DNA of 64,000 nt from RGIG5579 sp045602025. Its GTDB lineage: Bacteria > Bacillota > Clostridia > Oscillospirales > SIG627. The DNA lies in assembly GCA_045602025.1 (NCBI GenBank), contig JAZSAT010000004.1:16495-80494 (forward strand). Reading direction: 5' to 3'. Of the stretch, positions 42,178-51,893 are shown piece by piece (the stretch's first letter is position 1; each line of letters begins with the position of its first letter). The position numbers and the translations under genes are program-made. The notes below the pieces were generated by a model. That model worked only from the letters and a program-made list of their open reading frames with translations, was not told the DNA's origin and did not search any database.

Positions 42178-42183
42178 AGAAAT

Positions 42184-42212
42184 AAAAAAGCACCTTTCGG
42201 GGTGCTTTTTTT
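42184..42212 (+). terminator. Terminator of the epimerase-GH5 block
   Basis: AAAAAAGCACC/GGTGCTTTTTTT around TTTCGG. Confidence 0.88.
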
Positions 42213-42265
42213 ATAAAAAGTATGCATTTCCTCGCAAATTCATTGAATTTTTGTGCAAAAAAACA

Positions 42266-42294
42266 TTTACAAATCCACTTTAGCGTGCTAAAAT
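42266..42294 (+). promoter_or_regulatory. Promoter of the Liv-type ABC operon
   Basis: TTTACA, 17 bp, TAAAAT. Confidence 0.7.
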
Positions 42295-42366
42295 GATGGT
42301 TATAGTAATAAAGAGGAAGAAACTTCCCCTTTATTGCCAAATACCTTTTCAAAAGGAGTTATGATT

Positions 42367-43530
42367 ATGAAAAATCTGAAAAAGCTGTTCGCTGCATTTT
42401 TGGCATTGACCATGATCCTCGGCCTTGCTTCCTGCGGCGGCGCAAACTACACTGCTGAAAACACCGAATATGTGATCGGCTTTTCCGGCCCTCTTACCGG
42501 CGCTGCTGCCGTTTACGGCGTAGCAGTAAAGAACTCCGCTCAGATGGCAGTTGACGAGATCAACGCTGCCGGCGGTCTCAACGGCGTAAAATTCAAGCTG
42601 GTCTCCACCGACGATACCCACGACGCAGCCAAGGTTGCCGCAAACTACGCCAACCTGTATGAAGGCGGTATGCAGGTATCTCTCGGTACCGTTACCACCG
42701 CTCCCGGCCTTGAATTTTCCAAGCTCTCCGCAGAAGATAATGTATTCTTCCTCACCCCCTCCGCTTCCGGTGACGACATTCCCAAAACCGGCAACGGCTT
42801 CCAGATGTGCTTTGCAGACGGTAACCAGGGTAAGGTTGCTGCAGACTATGTAAACTCTACCGGTCTGGAAAAGATCGGCATCTTCTACAAATCCGACGAC
42901 GCTTACTCCAACGGCATCTTCAAGCAGTTCAAGGAAAATCTTGACAAAGAGATCGAAACCGTTGAAACCGTATTCACCGGCGATGCTCAGGACTTCTCCG
43001 CACAGATCTCCAAGCTCAAGGATTGCTCCTTCATCTTTATGCCCATCTACTATCAGCCCGCTTCCGTATTTATGAACCAGGCAAAGGATATCATTTCTCC
43101 CGATGCTGTTTACTACGGATGCGACGGCTTCGATGGCCTTGCAGGTCAGTTCGAAGACTTCTCCGTAATTCCTCAGGAAGTTTCCATGCTCTCCCACTTC
43201 GACTCCAATGCAACCGAAGGCGCGGCAGCTGAATTTATCAAAAAGTACACCGAAAAGTTCGATGCTGAAACCCTGAACCAGTTCGGCGCTTCCGCTTACG
43301 ACTGCATTTACGCGATCTTTAATGCAATGAAGGCTGCCATCGACGGCGGCAAAGAGATCCCCGTTACCATTTCCGCAGCAGATCTTTACGAGATCCTGAT
43401 GGACGAATTCAAGGGTGACTTCTCCTACTCCGGCGTTACCGGTAACGACATTACCTGGGAAGAAAACGGCTATGTTTCCAAGGAAGCGGTTAAATACACC
43501 CTGAAGGAAGCAAACTCTGCAGAAAAATAA
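42367..43530 (+). CDS. livK: Branched-chain amino-acid-type ABC substrate-binding lipoprotein
   Basis: 387 aa. Signal peptide with lipobox GLASC; type I periplasmic-binding fold with GFSGPLTGAAAVYGV near the start. It captures Leu/Ile/Val or a related small molecule outside the membrane. ATG at 42367 has AAGGAG 8 bp upstream. First gene of a five-gene transporter operon, separated from the permease by a perfect hairpin that probably gives it higher expression. Confidence 0.88.
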   Translation: MKNLKKLFAAFLALTMILGLASCGGANYTAENTEYVIGFSGPLTGAAAVYGVAVKNSAQMAVDEINAAGGLNGVKFKLVSTDDTHDAAKVAANYANLYEGGMQVSLGTVTTAPGLEFSKLSAEDNVFFLTPSASGDDIPKTGNGFQMCFADGNQGKVAADYVNSTGLEKIGIFYKSDDAYSNGIFKQFKENLDKEIETVETVFTGDAQDFSAQISKLKDCSFIFMPIYYQPASVFMNQAKDIISPDAVYYGCDGFDGLAGQFEDFSVIPQEVSMLSHFDSNATEGAAAEFIKKYTEKFDAETLNQFGASAYDCIYAIFNAMKAAIDGGKEIPVTISAADLYEILMDEFKGDFSYSGVTGNDITWEENGYVSKEAVKYTLKEANSAEK

Positions 43531-43559
43531 GCTTTTTCTCACAGAAAATTTCACATTTC

Positions 43560-43589
43560 TTGCCGACGCAAAAATTTTTGCGTCGGCAA
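43560..43589 (+). terminator. Perfect hairpin between livK and livH
   Basis: 15-bp arms TTGCCGACGCAAAAA/TTTTTGCGTCGGCAA with no T-run after; an mRNA-stabilising or partial-termination hairpin. Confidence 0.7.
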
Positions 43590-43626
43590 TTGTCGTCATA
43601 AGAAATAAATCGTAAGGTATGATTTC

Positions 43627-44499
43627 ATGAAACTGATCGAAACACTCATCAACGGTCTGAGTATGGGCAGCACCTATGCCATGATCGCTTTGGGTTACAC
43701 CATGGTATACGGCATTGCAAAAATGCTGAACTTCGCCCACGGCGATGTTATTATGGTAGGCGGATATATGATCTTCGTCACCATGACCACGGTTGGCAAC
43801 CCCTTTGCAGCAGCCCTTGCTGCGGTTCTTTTCTGTATGCTGCTCGGTGTTACCATCGAGAAAATCGCCTATAAGCCTCTGCGCGGTGCCTCTCCCCTGG
43901 CAGTTCTCATTACCGCCATCGGTGTCAGCTATCTTTTGCAGTCCACCGCACAGATCATCTTCGGTACCGCACCGAAAATGGTTATGATCGCAGATCTCGG
44001 CAACCTGACCGTGGGCAGCTTTTCTCTGCCTGTTTATACCATTGTTACCCTTGTTACCTCTATGATCATTATGATCGCCCTGACCCTTTTTGTAAAATAC
44101 ACCAGGATCGGCCGCGCTATGATCGCCGTATCCGAGGATAAGGGTGCGGCACAGCTGATGGGTATCAATGTAAACGGCATTATTATGATCACCTTTGCCA
44201 TCGGCTCCGCCCTTGCAGCCTTTGCGGGACTTTTTATGCTGATGAAGTCCCCCAGTCTTACCAACACCATGGGTGCAATGCCCGGTATCAAGGCCTTTAC
44301 CGCAGCGGTAATCGGCGGTATCGGTTCCATTCCCGGTGCAATGCTGGGCGGTATTCTTATGGGTGTAGTGGAGGCCTTTTCCCTGACGGTTCCCGTGATC
44401 GCCCCCTATACCGACGCCATTGAATTTATTATTCTGATCATCATTCTCCTGGTGCGTCCCACAGGTATCTTAGGTAAGAAAAGGAGGGAGAAGGTATAA
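43627..44499 (+). CDS. livH: Branched-chain amino-acid-type ABC permease
   Basis: 290 aa, about eight membrane segments. GLSMGSTYAMIALGYTMVYGIAKMLNFAHGD is the LivH signature region at the N-terminus (shown here in parts: YTMVYG, NFAHGD); VIGGIGSIPGAMLGG is the coupling region. The stop overlaps the LivM start by one base. Confidence 0.92.
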   Translation: MKLIETLINGLSMGSTYAMIALGYTMVYGIAKMLNFAHGDVIMVGGYMIFVTMTTVGNPFAAALAAVLFCMLLGVTIEKIAYKPLRGASPLAVLITAIGVSYLLQSTAQIIFGTAPKMVMIADLGNLTVGSFSLPVYTIVTLVTSMIIMIALTLFVKYTRIGRAMIAVSEDKGAAQLMGINVNGIIMITFAIGSALAAFAGLFMLMKSPSLTNTMGAMPGIKAFTAAVIGGIGSIPGAMLGGILMGVVEAFSLTVPVIAPYTDAIEFIILIIILLVRPTGILGKKRREKV

Positions 44500-45632
44500 T
44501 GAAACTGAAAAACATCAAATGGAAGCATTATGTTTCTTATGTGGTTCTGATCATAGCAACCGTTGTCCTTGCCGCCCTCTCCTTCTCCGGTGCCCTGAGA
44601 AGCTCCGGCATTTATCTTCTGGAAAAGATCGCCATTTCCATTATACTTACCCTGTCTCTCAGTATGGTGGTAGGCTTTTTGGGCGAATTATCTCTTGGCC
44701 ACGCAGGCTTTATGTGCCTCGGTGCGTACCTTGGCGGTAAATCCTCTCTTCTTTTAGAACCGGTCATGGGAGAGTATCCCGCACTCTTTGTTTCCATTCT
44801 TATCGGCGGTATCATCGCGGCCCTCTTCGGTGTTGTTATCGGTCTTCCCGCGCTGAGACTGCGGGGCGACTACCTTGCCATTGTTACCCTGGCCTTCGGC
44901 GAGATCGTTCGAAGCGTATTTATGAACTCCTCCGAGGAGAGCTTCGGCGGATCCCTGGGTCTTTCAACTCCCCGCTTTGATAAAAGCACGCTCTTTATCA
45001 TCGCCCTTGTCCTTGTGATCGCCTGTCTTGCCGTTACCCAGAACCTGATCCGCTCCAAGCACGGCAGAGCCATCACCTCTATCCGCGACAACGAGATCGC
45101 CGCAAAGGCAACGGGCATCAATGTAACAAAATACAAGCTGGCAGTCTTTACCATCTCCTCTTTCTTTGCAGGTGTGGCAGGTGTTCTTTACAGCTACTCC
45201 AACTTCACCGTGCAAAGCACCAACTTTGACTATAACTACTCCATTGAGATCCTGGTTATGGTGGTTCTCGGCGGTATGGGCAGCATTACAGGCTCTATGA
45301 TCTCCGCGGCCCTCATTACCTTCCTGGATGTAGAATTGCAGACCATTCTCACCGGCAACCTGGCCGTGCTTCAGGATCTGTTCTACGCACTGATCCTCAT
45401 TGTGCTTGTTATTTACAACAACGCCCCTGCCCTTCGTCCCTTCCGCGAAAAGTACAATCTGAAAAAGCTTTTTGCAAGCCTTCGGGCACACAACCCCGCC
45501 CACATCAAGGACGACGAGGCAAAGTGGGACAGAGTTCCCACCAAGATCCGTATGGACGAGGTCCTTTCCGTAGACCTTCAGGTCTCCTCTCCCTACACCC
45601 CCGATAAAGGCCAAAAGGAGGAGAAAAAATGA
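44499..45632 (+). CDS. livM: Branched-chain amino-acid-type ABC permease
   Basis: 377 aa. LSLGHAGFMCLGAY, RLRGDYLAIVTLAFGEI and VLGGMGSITGSMI are LivM motifs. The C-terminal 60 residues form a hydrophilic cytoplasmic tail. It overlaps livG by 4 bp (ATGA). Confidence 0.92.
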   Translation: MKLKNIKWKHYVSYVVLIIATVVLAALSFSGALRSSGIYLLEKIAISIILTLSLSMVVGFLGELSLGHAGFMCLGAYLGGKSSLLLEPVMGEYPALFVSILIGGIIAALFGVVIGLPALRLRGDYLAIVTLAFGEIVRSVFMNSSEESFGGSLGLSTPRFDKSTLFIIALVLVIACLAVTQNLIRSKHGRAITSIRDNEIAAKATGINVTKYKLAVFTISSFFAGVAGVLYSYSNFTVQSTNFDYNYSIEILVMVVLGGMGSITGSMISAALITFLDVELQTILTGNLAVLQDLFYALILIVLVIYNNAPALRPFREKYNLKKLFASLRAHNPAHIKDDEAKWDRVPTKIRMDEVLSVDLQVSSPYTPDKGQKEEKK

Positions 45633-46399
45633 GTGACATCGTTTTAAGAACAGAAAATCTCGGCATCTCCTTCGGTGGCTTGAAGGCGGTGCAGGATCTT
45701 GACCTTACCATCAAAAAAGGTCAGCTTTACGGCCTTGTAGGCCCCAACGGCGCAGGTAAGACCACCGTGTTCAATATGATCACAGGTGTGTATAAGCCCA
45801 CCACAGGTAAATTTTTCCTTTGCGAGGAAAACCTTACCGGCAAAAGTCAGGAAAGCATCAACCACAAGGGCATCGCAAGAACCTTCCAGAACATTCGTCT
45901 GTTCAGCAATATGAGCGTGATCCGCAATGTTATGGTAGGCCTCCACAATCAGGAGGAATTCAAATGCGGCATTCTCACAAGTATTTTCCGCCTGCCCACT
46001 CATTTTAAGGTAGAAAAGAAAATGCGCGAGAGAGCAAAAGAGATCCTCTCCGTAGTAGGTCTTTTGGAGGAGAGAAACAACCTTTCCTGCAACCTCCCCT
46101 ACGGCAAGCAGAGAAAGCTTGAGATCGCCCGCGCCCTTGCCACCAATCCGAAGCTTCTTTGCCTGGACGAGCCTGCGGCAGGTATGAACCCTCAGGAAAC
46201 CGCGGATCTGATGGAGATCATCCGTCGCATCCGCAAGGATTTTGATATGACCATTCTTCTCATCGAGCACGATATGAAATTCGTATCCGGCCTTTGCGAT
46301 GAGATCACCGTACTGAACTTCGGCACCGTGCTTGCACAGGGCAAGCCCGAGGATGCATTAAACGACCCCGAAGTAATCAAGGCTTATATAGGAGGATGA
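45629..46399 (+). CDS. livG: ABC transporter ATP-binding protein, LivG type
   Basis: 256 aa. Walker A GPNGAGKTT, a LivG-type signature LPYGKQRKLEIARAL, Walker B LLCLDEPAAGM with the GMNPQET string of LivG. Ends KAYIGG. Powers uptake with LivF. Confidence 0.93.
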   Translation: MSDIVLRTENLGISFGGLKAVQDLDLTIKKGQLYGLVGPNGAGKTTVFNMITGVYKPTTGKFFLCEENLTGKSQESINHKGIARTFQNIRLFSNMSVIRNVMVGLHNQEEFKCGILTSIFRLPTHFKVEKKMRERAKEILSVVGLLEERNNLSCNLPYGKQRKLEIARALATNPKLLCLDEPAAGMNPQETADLMEIIRRIRKDFDMTILLIEHDMKFVSGLCDEITVLNFGTVLAQGKPEDALNDPEVIKAYIGG

Positions 46400-46403
46400 T
46401 GCC

Positions 46404-47138
46404 ATGGCACTACTTGAAGTAAAAGATCTCTCGGTATACTACGGCGTGATCCAGGCCCTGAAAAGCATCAGCTTTGAGGTAAATGAGGGCGAGATCGTCA
46501 CCCTGATCGGTGCCAACGGCGCAGGCAAAACCACCACCATGCAAAGCGTCATCGGCCTGATCCCCTCCCGAAGCGGAGAAGTCATCTACGATGGCAAGGA
46601 CATCACCAAAATGCCCTGCCACAAGATCGTGCATCTTGGTATGAGCCAGGTTCCCGAGGGCAGACGCATCTTTCAGGAATTAACCGTTTACGAAAACCTT
46701 ATAATGGGCGGTTATTCCTTAAAAAACAATTCCACCTTCAAGGAAGATGTGGAAAAGATCTACACCCGCTTCCCCCGCCTTGCGGAGAGAAGAAATCAGA
46801 TCGCAGGAACTCTTTCCGGCGGTGAGCAGCAAATGCTGGCAATGGGAAGAGCACTGATGTCTCACCCCAAGCTTCTGATGCTGGACGAGCCCTCCATGGG
46901 TCTTTCTCCCTTGCTTGTAGATCAGGTGTTTGAGATCATCAAAGACATCAACAAAGACGGTACCACCATTTTGCTCGTAGAACAAAACGCGGGAAAATCC
47001 CTCGCCATTTCCGACAGAGCCTATGTTCTGGAAACGGGAAGCATCGTGCTTTCGGGAACCGGAAAAGAGCTGGCTTCCAGTGACGAAGTGAAAAAAGCCT
47101 ATTTGGGAGACGCAGGGAAGCGAAACGACAAAGTTTAA
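46404..47138 (+). CDS. livF: ABC transporter ATP-binding protein, LivF type
   Basis: 244 aa. SVYYGVIQALKSISF, Walker A GANGAGKTT, LSGGEQQMLAMGRAL signature, Walker B LLMLDEPSMGL, all standard LivF. Last gene of the transporter operon. Confidence 0.93.
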   Translation: MALLEVKDLSVYYGVIQALKSISFEVNEGEIVTLIGANGAGKTTTMQSVIGLIPSRSGEVIYDGKDITKMPCHKIVHLGMSQVPEGRRIFQELTVYENLIMGGYSLKNNSTFKEDVEKIYTRFPRLAERRNQIAGTLSGGEQQMLAMGRALMSHPKLLMLDEPSMGLSPLLVDQVFEIIKDINKDGTTILLVEQNAGKSLAISDRAYVLETGSIVLSGTGKELASSDEVKKAYLGDAGKRNDKV

Positions 47139-47255
47139 TTTTTTAACCCTTCGTTTCCCCCTTTGTACCACCAAAATTTTATCGCTTTTTTGTCGAAAAG
47201 AAGGCTTCTTTGCCGACAAATGTATTGAATCAAAATAAAAACAAGGAGTTAAAAA

Positions 47256-48917
47256 ATGAAAATTTCATCCCTTCAGGAAAAAAGATATGCCTATCAGCCC
47301 AAGCTTCCCGGTATGCTGATGGGCGGCACGGAAAACATCTGTGTAAAAGAAGGAAACGCTACCCAAAGCGTAGCCGATCAGGATAAGATCCGTGCTCTCT
47401 TCCCCAACACCTACGGCAAAAAGGAGATCACCTTCCAAAAAGGTGTGAACACCTCCGAAAAGAAGAGCCACACCATCGGTGTGATCCTCTCCGGCGGTCA
47501 GGCACCCGGCGGACACAATGTGATCTGCGGTCTTTACGATGCGCTGAAAGGTGCTGACAAGAACAATGTTCTCTACGGCTTCAAGGGCGGTCCCAGCGGA
47601 CTTTTGGAAGACGATTTCATTATTTTCGATGACAAGTTTATCGATGAATACAGAAACACCGGCGGCTTTGATATCATCGGCTCCGGCAGAACCAAGCTTG
47701 AGACCCGCGAGCAGTTTGCCGTGGTAGCCCAGGTCTGCAAGAAGCACGGCATCAACGCCCTTGTGATCATCGGCGGTGACGACTCCAACACCAACGCTGC
47801 CGTTCTTGCCGAGTATTTTGCCGCTGAAAAGGCCGGCATTCAGGTAATCGGCTGTCCCAAGACCATCGACGGCGACCTGAAGAACGAAGATATCGAGTGC
47901 TCCTTCGGCTTTGATACCGCTACCAAGACCTACAGTGAGATCATCGGTAACATCGAAAGAGACGCCAAGAGTGCAAAGAAGTATTGGCACTTTGTCAAGG
48001 TTATGGGTCGCTCCGCTTCCCATGTTGCTCTGGAATGCGCCCTTCAGACACAGCCCAATGTTTGCCTCATTTCCGAAGAGGTTGCCGCTAAGAAAATGTC
48101 TCTTGCGGAAATCACCGACACCCTGGCAAACTCTGTTTGCGACAGAGCCGCAAAGGGTATGAATTACGGTGTGGCACTGATCCCCGAAGGCGTTGTGGAA
48201 TTCGTTCCCGAATTTTCCGTTCTCATTCACGAGATCAACGAGCTTCTGGCCGGCAGCCGTGCAGATGACTTCAACGCTCTCCCCTCCTGGGAAGCAAAAT
48301 ATGAATTTATCAAAAACGGTCTCACCGAGGAATCCATGAAGGTATTTGCCATCCTTCCTCAGACCATCCAGCAGCAGCTGTTTTTGGAAAGAGACCCCCA
48401 CGGCAATGTGCAGGTATCTCTCATTGAATCTGAAAAGCTCTTCTCCGCAATGGTAAAGGAAAACCTTGCCGCAAGAAAAGAAAAGGGAACCTACAAAGGA
48501 AAATTCAGCCCCCTTCACCACTTCCTCGGCTACGAAGGCCGCTGTGCATTCCCCTCTAACTTTGATGCAGATTACTGCTATTCCCTCGGCTTCAACGCCT
48601 TTATGCTCATTCAGTACGGCTACACCGGATACCTTTCCAAGATCTCGAATCTTTCTCAGCCTGCCGAAAACTGGGTTGCAGGCGGTATGCCCATCACCAA
48701 GATGATGAACATGGAAAGAAGACACGGCGAAGACAAGCCCGTTATTAAAAAAGCTCTTGTTGAGCTTGACGGTAAGCCCTTCAAGTATTTCGAAGAAAGA
48801 AGAGCAAAATGGTCCGAGGAGACCTTGTATGTATATCCCGGTGCCATCCAGTACTACGGCCCCGCCGAAGTATGCGACGCCACCACCGTTACCCTGGCTC
48901 TCGAGCAGGAGAAATAA
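47256..48917 (+). CDS. pfp: Diphosphate-fructose-6-phosphate 1-phosphotransferase (long PPi-PFK)
   Basis: 553 aa, the long clade resembling the plant beta subunit. LSGGQAPGGHNV binds phosphate, IIGGDDSNTNA has the Asp typical of PPi use in place of the ATP-type Gly, and PKTIDGDLKNED carries the catalytic residues; MGRSASHVALECAL is also conserved. It performs reversible glycolytic phosphorylation with pyrophosphate in the cytoplasm. AAGGAG before ATG; monocistronic with a terminator. Confidence 0.93.
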   Translation: MKISSLQEKRYAYQPKLPGMLMGGTENICVKEGNATQSVADQDKIRALFPNTYGKKEITFQKGVNTSEKKSHTIGVILSGGQAPGGHNVICGLYDALKGADKNNVLYGFKGGPSGLLEDDFIIFDDKFIDEYRNTGGFDIIGSGRTKLETREQFAVVAQVCKKHGINALVIIGGDDSNTNAAVLAEYFAAEKAGIQVIGCPKTIDGDLKNEDIECSFGFDTATKTYSEIIGNIERDAKSAKKYWHFVKVMGRSASHVALECALQTQPNVCLISEEVAAKKMSLAEITDTLANSVCDRAAKGMNYGVALIPEGVVEFVPEFSVLIHEINELLAGSRADDFNALPSWEAKYEFIKNGLTEESMKVFAILPQTIQQQLFLERDPHGNVQVSLIESEKLFSAMVKENLAARKEKGTYKGKFSPLHHFLGYEGRCAFPSNFDADYCYSLGFNAFMLIQYGYTGYLSKISNLSQPAENWVAGGMPITKMMNMERRHGEDKPVIKKALVELDGKPFKYFEERRAKWSEETLYVYPGAIQYYGPAEVCDATTVTLALEQEK

Positions 48918-48921
48918 TAAT

Positions 48922-48955
48922 AAAAAAACGACTTTCTTTTGAAAGTCGTTTTTTT
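48922..48955 (+). terminator. Terminator after PPi-PFK
   Basis: AAAAAAACGACTTTC/GAAAGTCGTTTTTTT. Confidence 0.9.
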
Positions 48956-49078
48956 ATGCCGCAATGGAAAACGCAATGTTCACACAAATATTTTTGGTGT
49001 ATGGTAGAGCGAGAGTTCCTATCGCCGCAGACAAGTGTTAGCCCTTGTGGAAAATGCTTTTTATTCGCACATTTTTCC

Positions 49079-49858
49079 CTATTGGTCCTTTTTGCGAAAG
49101 GCTTGGGGCGTCATCCCTTCTCTCTTCCGAAACAGCTTGCAAAAATAGGTGTAATTGGGTATTCCCACCCTTTCACAAATGCGGCAAACAGGCTCATCGG
49201 TCTGCAGAAGATACTCCTTTGCCTTTTCCATACGGCAGAAAATCAAATATTCATTCACCGAGGTTCCGATATTTTCCCGAAACAGGCGGTAAAGAGAGGT
49301 TTTCGAAATGAAAAACCTCGTACAGATAGAAGATACGGAAATATCTTCCCGCAAATTCTCTTCCATATACTCTTTGATCTGGGTAGCAAGATCCTCCTTT
49401 TCCACCTCAATGGCAGAGGAAAACAAAATATTTTCAAAAAGAGACCGAAGTGAAGAAAGCTTTTTCTCGTCAAAAACAGGGATCTTTTCATATAAAGATA
49501 AATATGCTTCCTCCGGTAAGAGACTCTCTCCTTCCAGACGAATGCGTCCCATGAGAATATACCCAACCGTCAGATCCCCTTTTTTGATGGGAAGGACGGC
49601 ATCGTAAAGCCCCGCAGGACAAATATGACTTTCGTATTCTCCGCTTTCCTTGCAACGCAAAAGAAGCTTTTCATCGGAAGCACGGCAAGCACTCCGGTGG
49701 TTTTCTTCCTTTTGATAGAAGGAACAAAAGTCCTTTTCCTTTGCCACATTGCAAAGAACATTTCTCTCCGCATCCAAAAAAGAAAGGCTGATCCCCGTTA
49801 AATAGTGCAAGTCACTGAGGATCTCTTGCAGCTTTTCTCTGTGATAATGTATCTTCAT
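49079..49858 (-). CDS. AraC-family regulator with PocR-type sensor
   Basis: 259 aa. N-terminal PocR-like domain about 1-145 with several Cys residues (CSFYQKEENHRSACRASDE and ESHICPAGLYDAVLPI) and C-terminal AraC HTH about 160-259 (VSSICTRFFISKTSLYRLFREN). PocR domains sense small ligands such as propanediol or hydrocarbons in some families. Divergent from the SGNH/GH28 block and the probable controller of it. Confidence 0.87.
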   Translation of the reverse strand: MKIHYHREKLQEILSDLHYLTGISLSFLDAERNVLCNVAKEKDFCSFYQKEENHRSACRASDEKLLLRCKESGEYESHICPAGLYDAVLPIKKGDLTVGYILMGRIRLEGESLLPEEAYLSLYEKIPVFDEKKLSSLRSLFENILFSSAIEVEKEDLATQIKEYMEENLREDISVSSICTRFFISKTSLYRLFRENIGTSVNEYLIFCRMEKAKEYLLQTDEPVCRICERVGIPNYTYFCKLFRKREGMTPQAFRKKDQ

Positions 49859-49925
49859 ATTTCACCCTCCGTTTCTTATTATACCAATTTTGGAACAAAA
49901 GTGCAATATATGGGAAGATTTTGTC

Positions 49926-49954
49926 TTGCATATTTTCCCCCCCTGTACTATGAT
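49926..49954 (+). promoter_or_regulatory. Promoter of the SGNH-RelQ block
   Basis: TTGCAT, 17 bp, TATGAT, 29 bp before the SGNH start, in the divergent gap. Confidence 0.7.
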
Positions 49955-49982
49955 AGAATCAGAAGAAAAAAGGAGAGTCTTT

Positions 49983-51038
49983 ATGAAAACCATTTCACAG
50001 CTTGACTCCAATTTTAAAGTGGAAAAGCGGATCGACCTTCCCGACGCCCGCTTTTTTAGCATCAAAAAAAATCCACAATTTTTATATGGCCTTATGTTTG
50101 ACGAAAAAGGCTTTTTCCGTATGAAAGAGGAGGATGCCGAAAGCATAAGCGATGGCGTCAGGGGGCTTTGCCGCGCCACCTCCGGCGGCAGGATCCGTTT
50201 TCAGACCGATTCCCCTTATGTTGCCATTCGGGTAAAGTCTCCCCTTCGGGAAATGCCCCCTCACATCAGCCCCGCAGGCTGTGTGGGCTTTGACCTTTAC
50301 CGAAACGGCAGGTTTTGCGGCTTTTTTCCGCCACCTCAAAATACCGCGGCAGGATATGAAAGTGTAGTTCGCTTTTTGGAAACAGGAAAATGCGAGATCA
50401 CCGTTCACTTTCCCCTTTACAGTGAGGTAGAGGAGGTGGAGATCGGCATCCGGGAAGATGCCCTTTTGGAAGCCGCAGCCCCCTTTGAATATGACAAGAG
50501 GATCCTCTTCTACGGCTCCTCCATCACCCAGGGTGCCTGCGTTTCCCGTGCAGGTCTTTCCTATGTGAACATCCTTGCCAACAAACTACAGTGCGATGTT
50601 CTGAACCTTGGCTTTTCGGGCAACGCCCTGGGAGAAGTAAAAGCGGCAGAATACATTGCAAAACAAAATCCCGACATATTTGTGATGGACTACGAGCACA
50701 ACGCCCCCACCGTGGCGCATCTTGAAAAGACCCACTATTCTTTTTACCGCGCCTTCCGCGCCCTCTGCCCCAAAGCCCCGGTCCTGATGCTCTCCTCTCC
50801 CGATTTTCCCTTTAAACCCGAAAGCCGAAGAAAGAGAAGAGAAGTGATCCTTCAAAGCTTCGAAAAGGGCAAAAAGGACGGGGATGAGAACCTTTTCTTT
50901 GTAGACGGAGAAACCTTTTACCCCAAGGCTTCTTGGGATGCCTGCTCGGTAGATACCGTCCACCCCAATGACCTGGGCCACCACTTTATGGCAGAGGCCC
51001 TTTACCCCATTTTAAAGGAGATTTTAGAAACATGCTGA
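49983..51038 (+). CDS. SGNH/GDSL hydrolase, CE2-like two-domain esterase
   Basis: 351 aa. An N-terminal beta-sandwich (about 60-165), then an SGNH domain with Ser in FYGSSITQGA, Gly/Asn in LGFSGNALGE and DTVHPNDLGHH holding the Asp-His pair. Probably deacetylates sugar residues. Start at 49983 has GGAGAG 7 bp upstream; earlier in-frame starts lie before the promoter. Overlaps the next gene by 7 bp. Confidence 0.82.
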   Translation: MKTISQLDSNFKVEKRIDLPDARFFSIKKNPQFLYGLMFDEKGFFRMKEEDAESISDGVRGLCRATSGGRIRFQTDSPYVAIRVKSPLREMPPHISPAGCVGFDLYRNGRFCGFFPPPQNTAAGYESVVRFLETGKCEITVHFPLYSEVEEVEIGIREDALLEAAAPFEYDKRILFYGSSITQGACVSRAGLSYVNILANKLQCDVLNLGFSGNALGEVKAAEYIAKQNPDIFVMDYEHNAPTVAHLEKTHYSFYRAFRALCPKAPVLMLSSPDFPFKPESRRKRREVILQSFEKGKKDGDENLFFVDGETFYPKASWDACSVDTVHPNDLGHHFMAEALYPILKEILETC

Positions 51039-51883
51039 ACGCGCTGTATCTTATCGCCATTATTTTAGGCATTTCCGGACAAAACATTTCCAAAAAACCC
51101 TTTACCCAAAAGGCACAGGGAAAAGGTGTTTTCTTCTTCGGTTCCCTTGTAAGCTTTACTGCTATGCTCTTTTTCGTGATCACGGGAAAGGATCTTGATT
51201 TTCAGCTTTCCTACCTTCCCTATTCCATCGGCTTTGCGGCCTCTTACGCGGTCAGCACTCTTTTTATTGTGCTTGCGATCCGCCACGGCTCCCTTTCCTT
51301 AACCTCCCTGTTTGTATCCTTCTCTCTGATGCTGCCTACCTTCTACGGGCTCATCTTCCTGTCCGACCCCATCGGACCCGGCCTCATTCCCGGTATTCTG
51401 CTGCTTGCCGCAGCCATTTTCTTAACCCGGCAAAAGGGCGAAAAGGGCGGCTTTAATGCCAAATGGCTAATCCTTGTTTTCCTCGCCTTCTGCGGCAACG
51501 GTATGTGCTCCGTGGTACAGAAAATGCAGCAGGTAGCCTCCGGCGGCAAGGGCAAAAGTGAATTTATGATCCTGGCCCTCGGTATCGATGCCGTTGTCCT
51601 TCTTCTCCTTTCCCTCTTGAAGGAAAGCAAGGATTTTCCCGCCTTCGGAAAGGCGGCAGTCCTGCCTGCTCTGATCGGCGGTGTCCTCAACGGAATGGTA
51701 AACCTTTTTGTTATGATCCTTTCCGCAAGAATGCCCGTTTCCGTGATGTTCCCTCTCATTTCCGCAGGAGGAATTCTTGTCACCTTCCTGGTAGCCCTCA
51801 CCTTCTATAAAGAAAAATTCACGAAAGTTCAGCTGGCGGGATACCTTTGCGGTGTCCTCTCCGTTGTTTTCCTGAACTTATAA
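51032..51883 (+). CDS. DMT/EamA-like permease
   Basis: 283 aa with ten predicted membrane segments in two halves and the final TGxLLSVVFLN-type helix. Probably transports a product of the surrounding carbohydrate block. Overlaps the esterase gene by 7 bp, so translationally coupled. Confidence 0.75.
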   Translation: MLNALYLIAIILGISGQNISKKPFTQKAQGKGVFFFGSLVSFTAMLFFVITGKDLDFQLSYLPYSIGFAASYAVSTLFIVLAIRHGSLSLTSLFVSFSLMLPTFYGLIFLSDPIGPGLIPGILLLAAAIFLTRQKGEKGGFNAKWLILVFLAFCGNGMCSVVQKMQQVASGGKGKSEFMILALGIDAVVLLLLSLLKESKDFPAFGKAAVLPALIGGVLNGMVNLFVMILSARMPVSVMFPLISAGGILVTFLVALTFYKEKFTKVQLAGYLCGVLSVVFLNL

Positions 51884-51893
51884 GGGGGAAACT

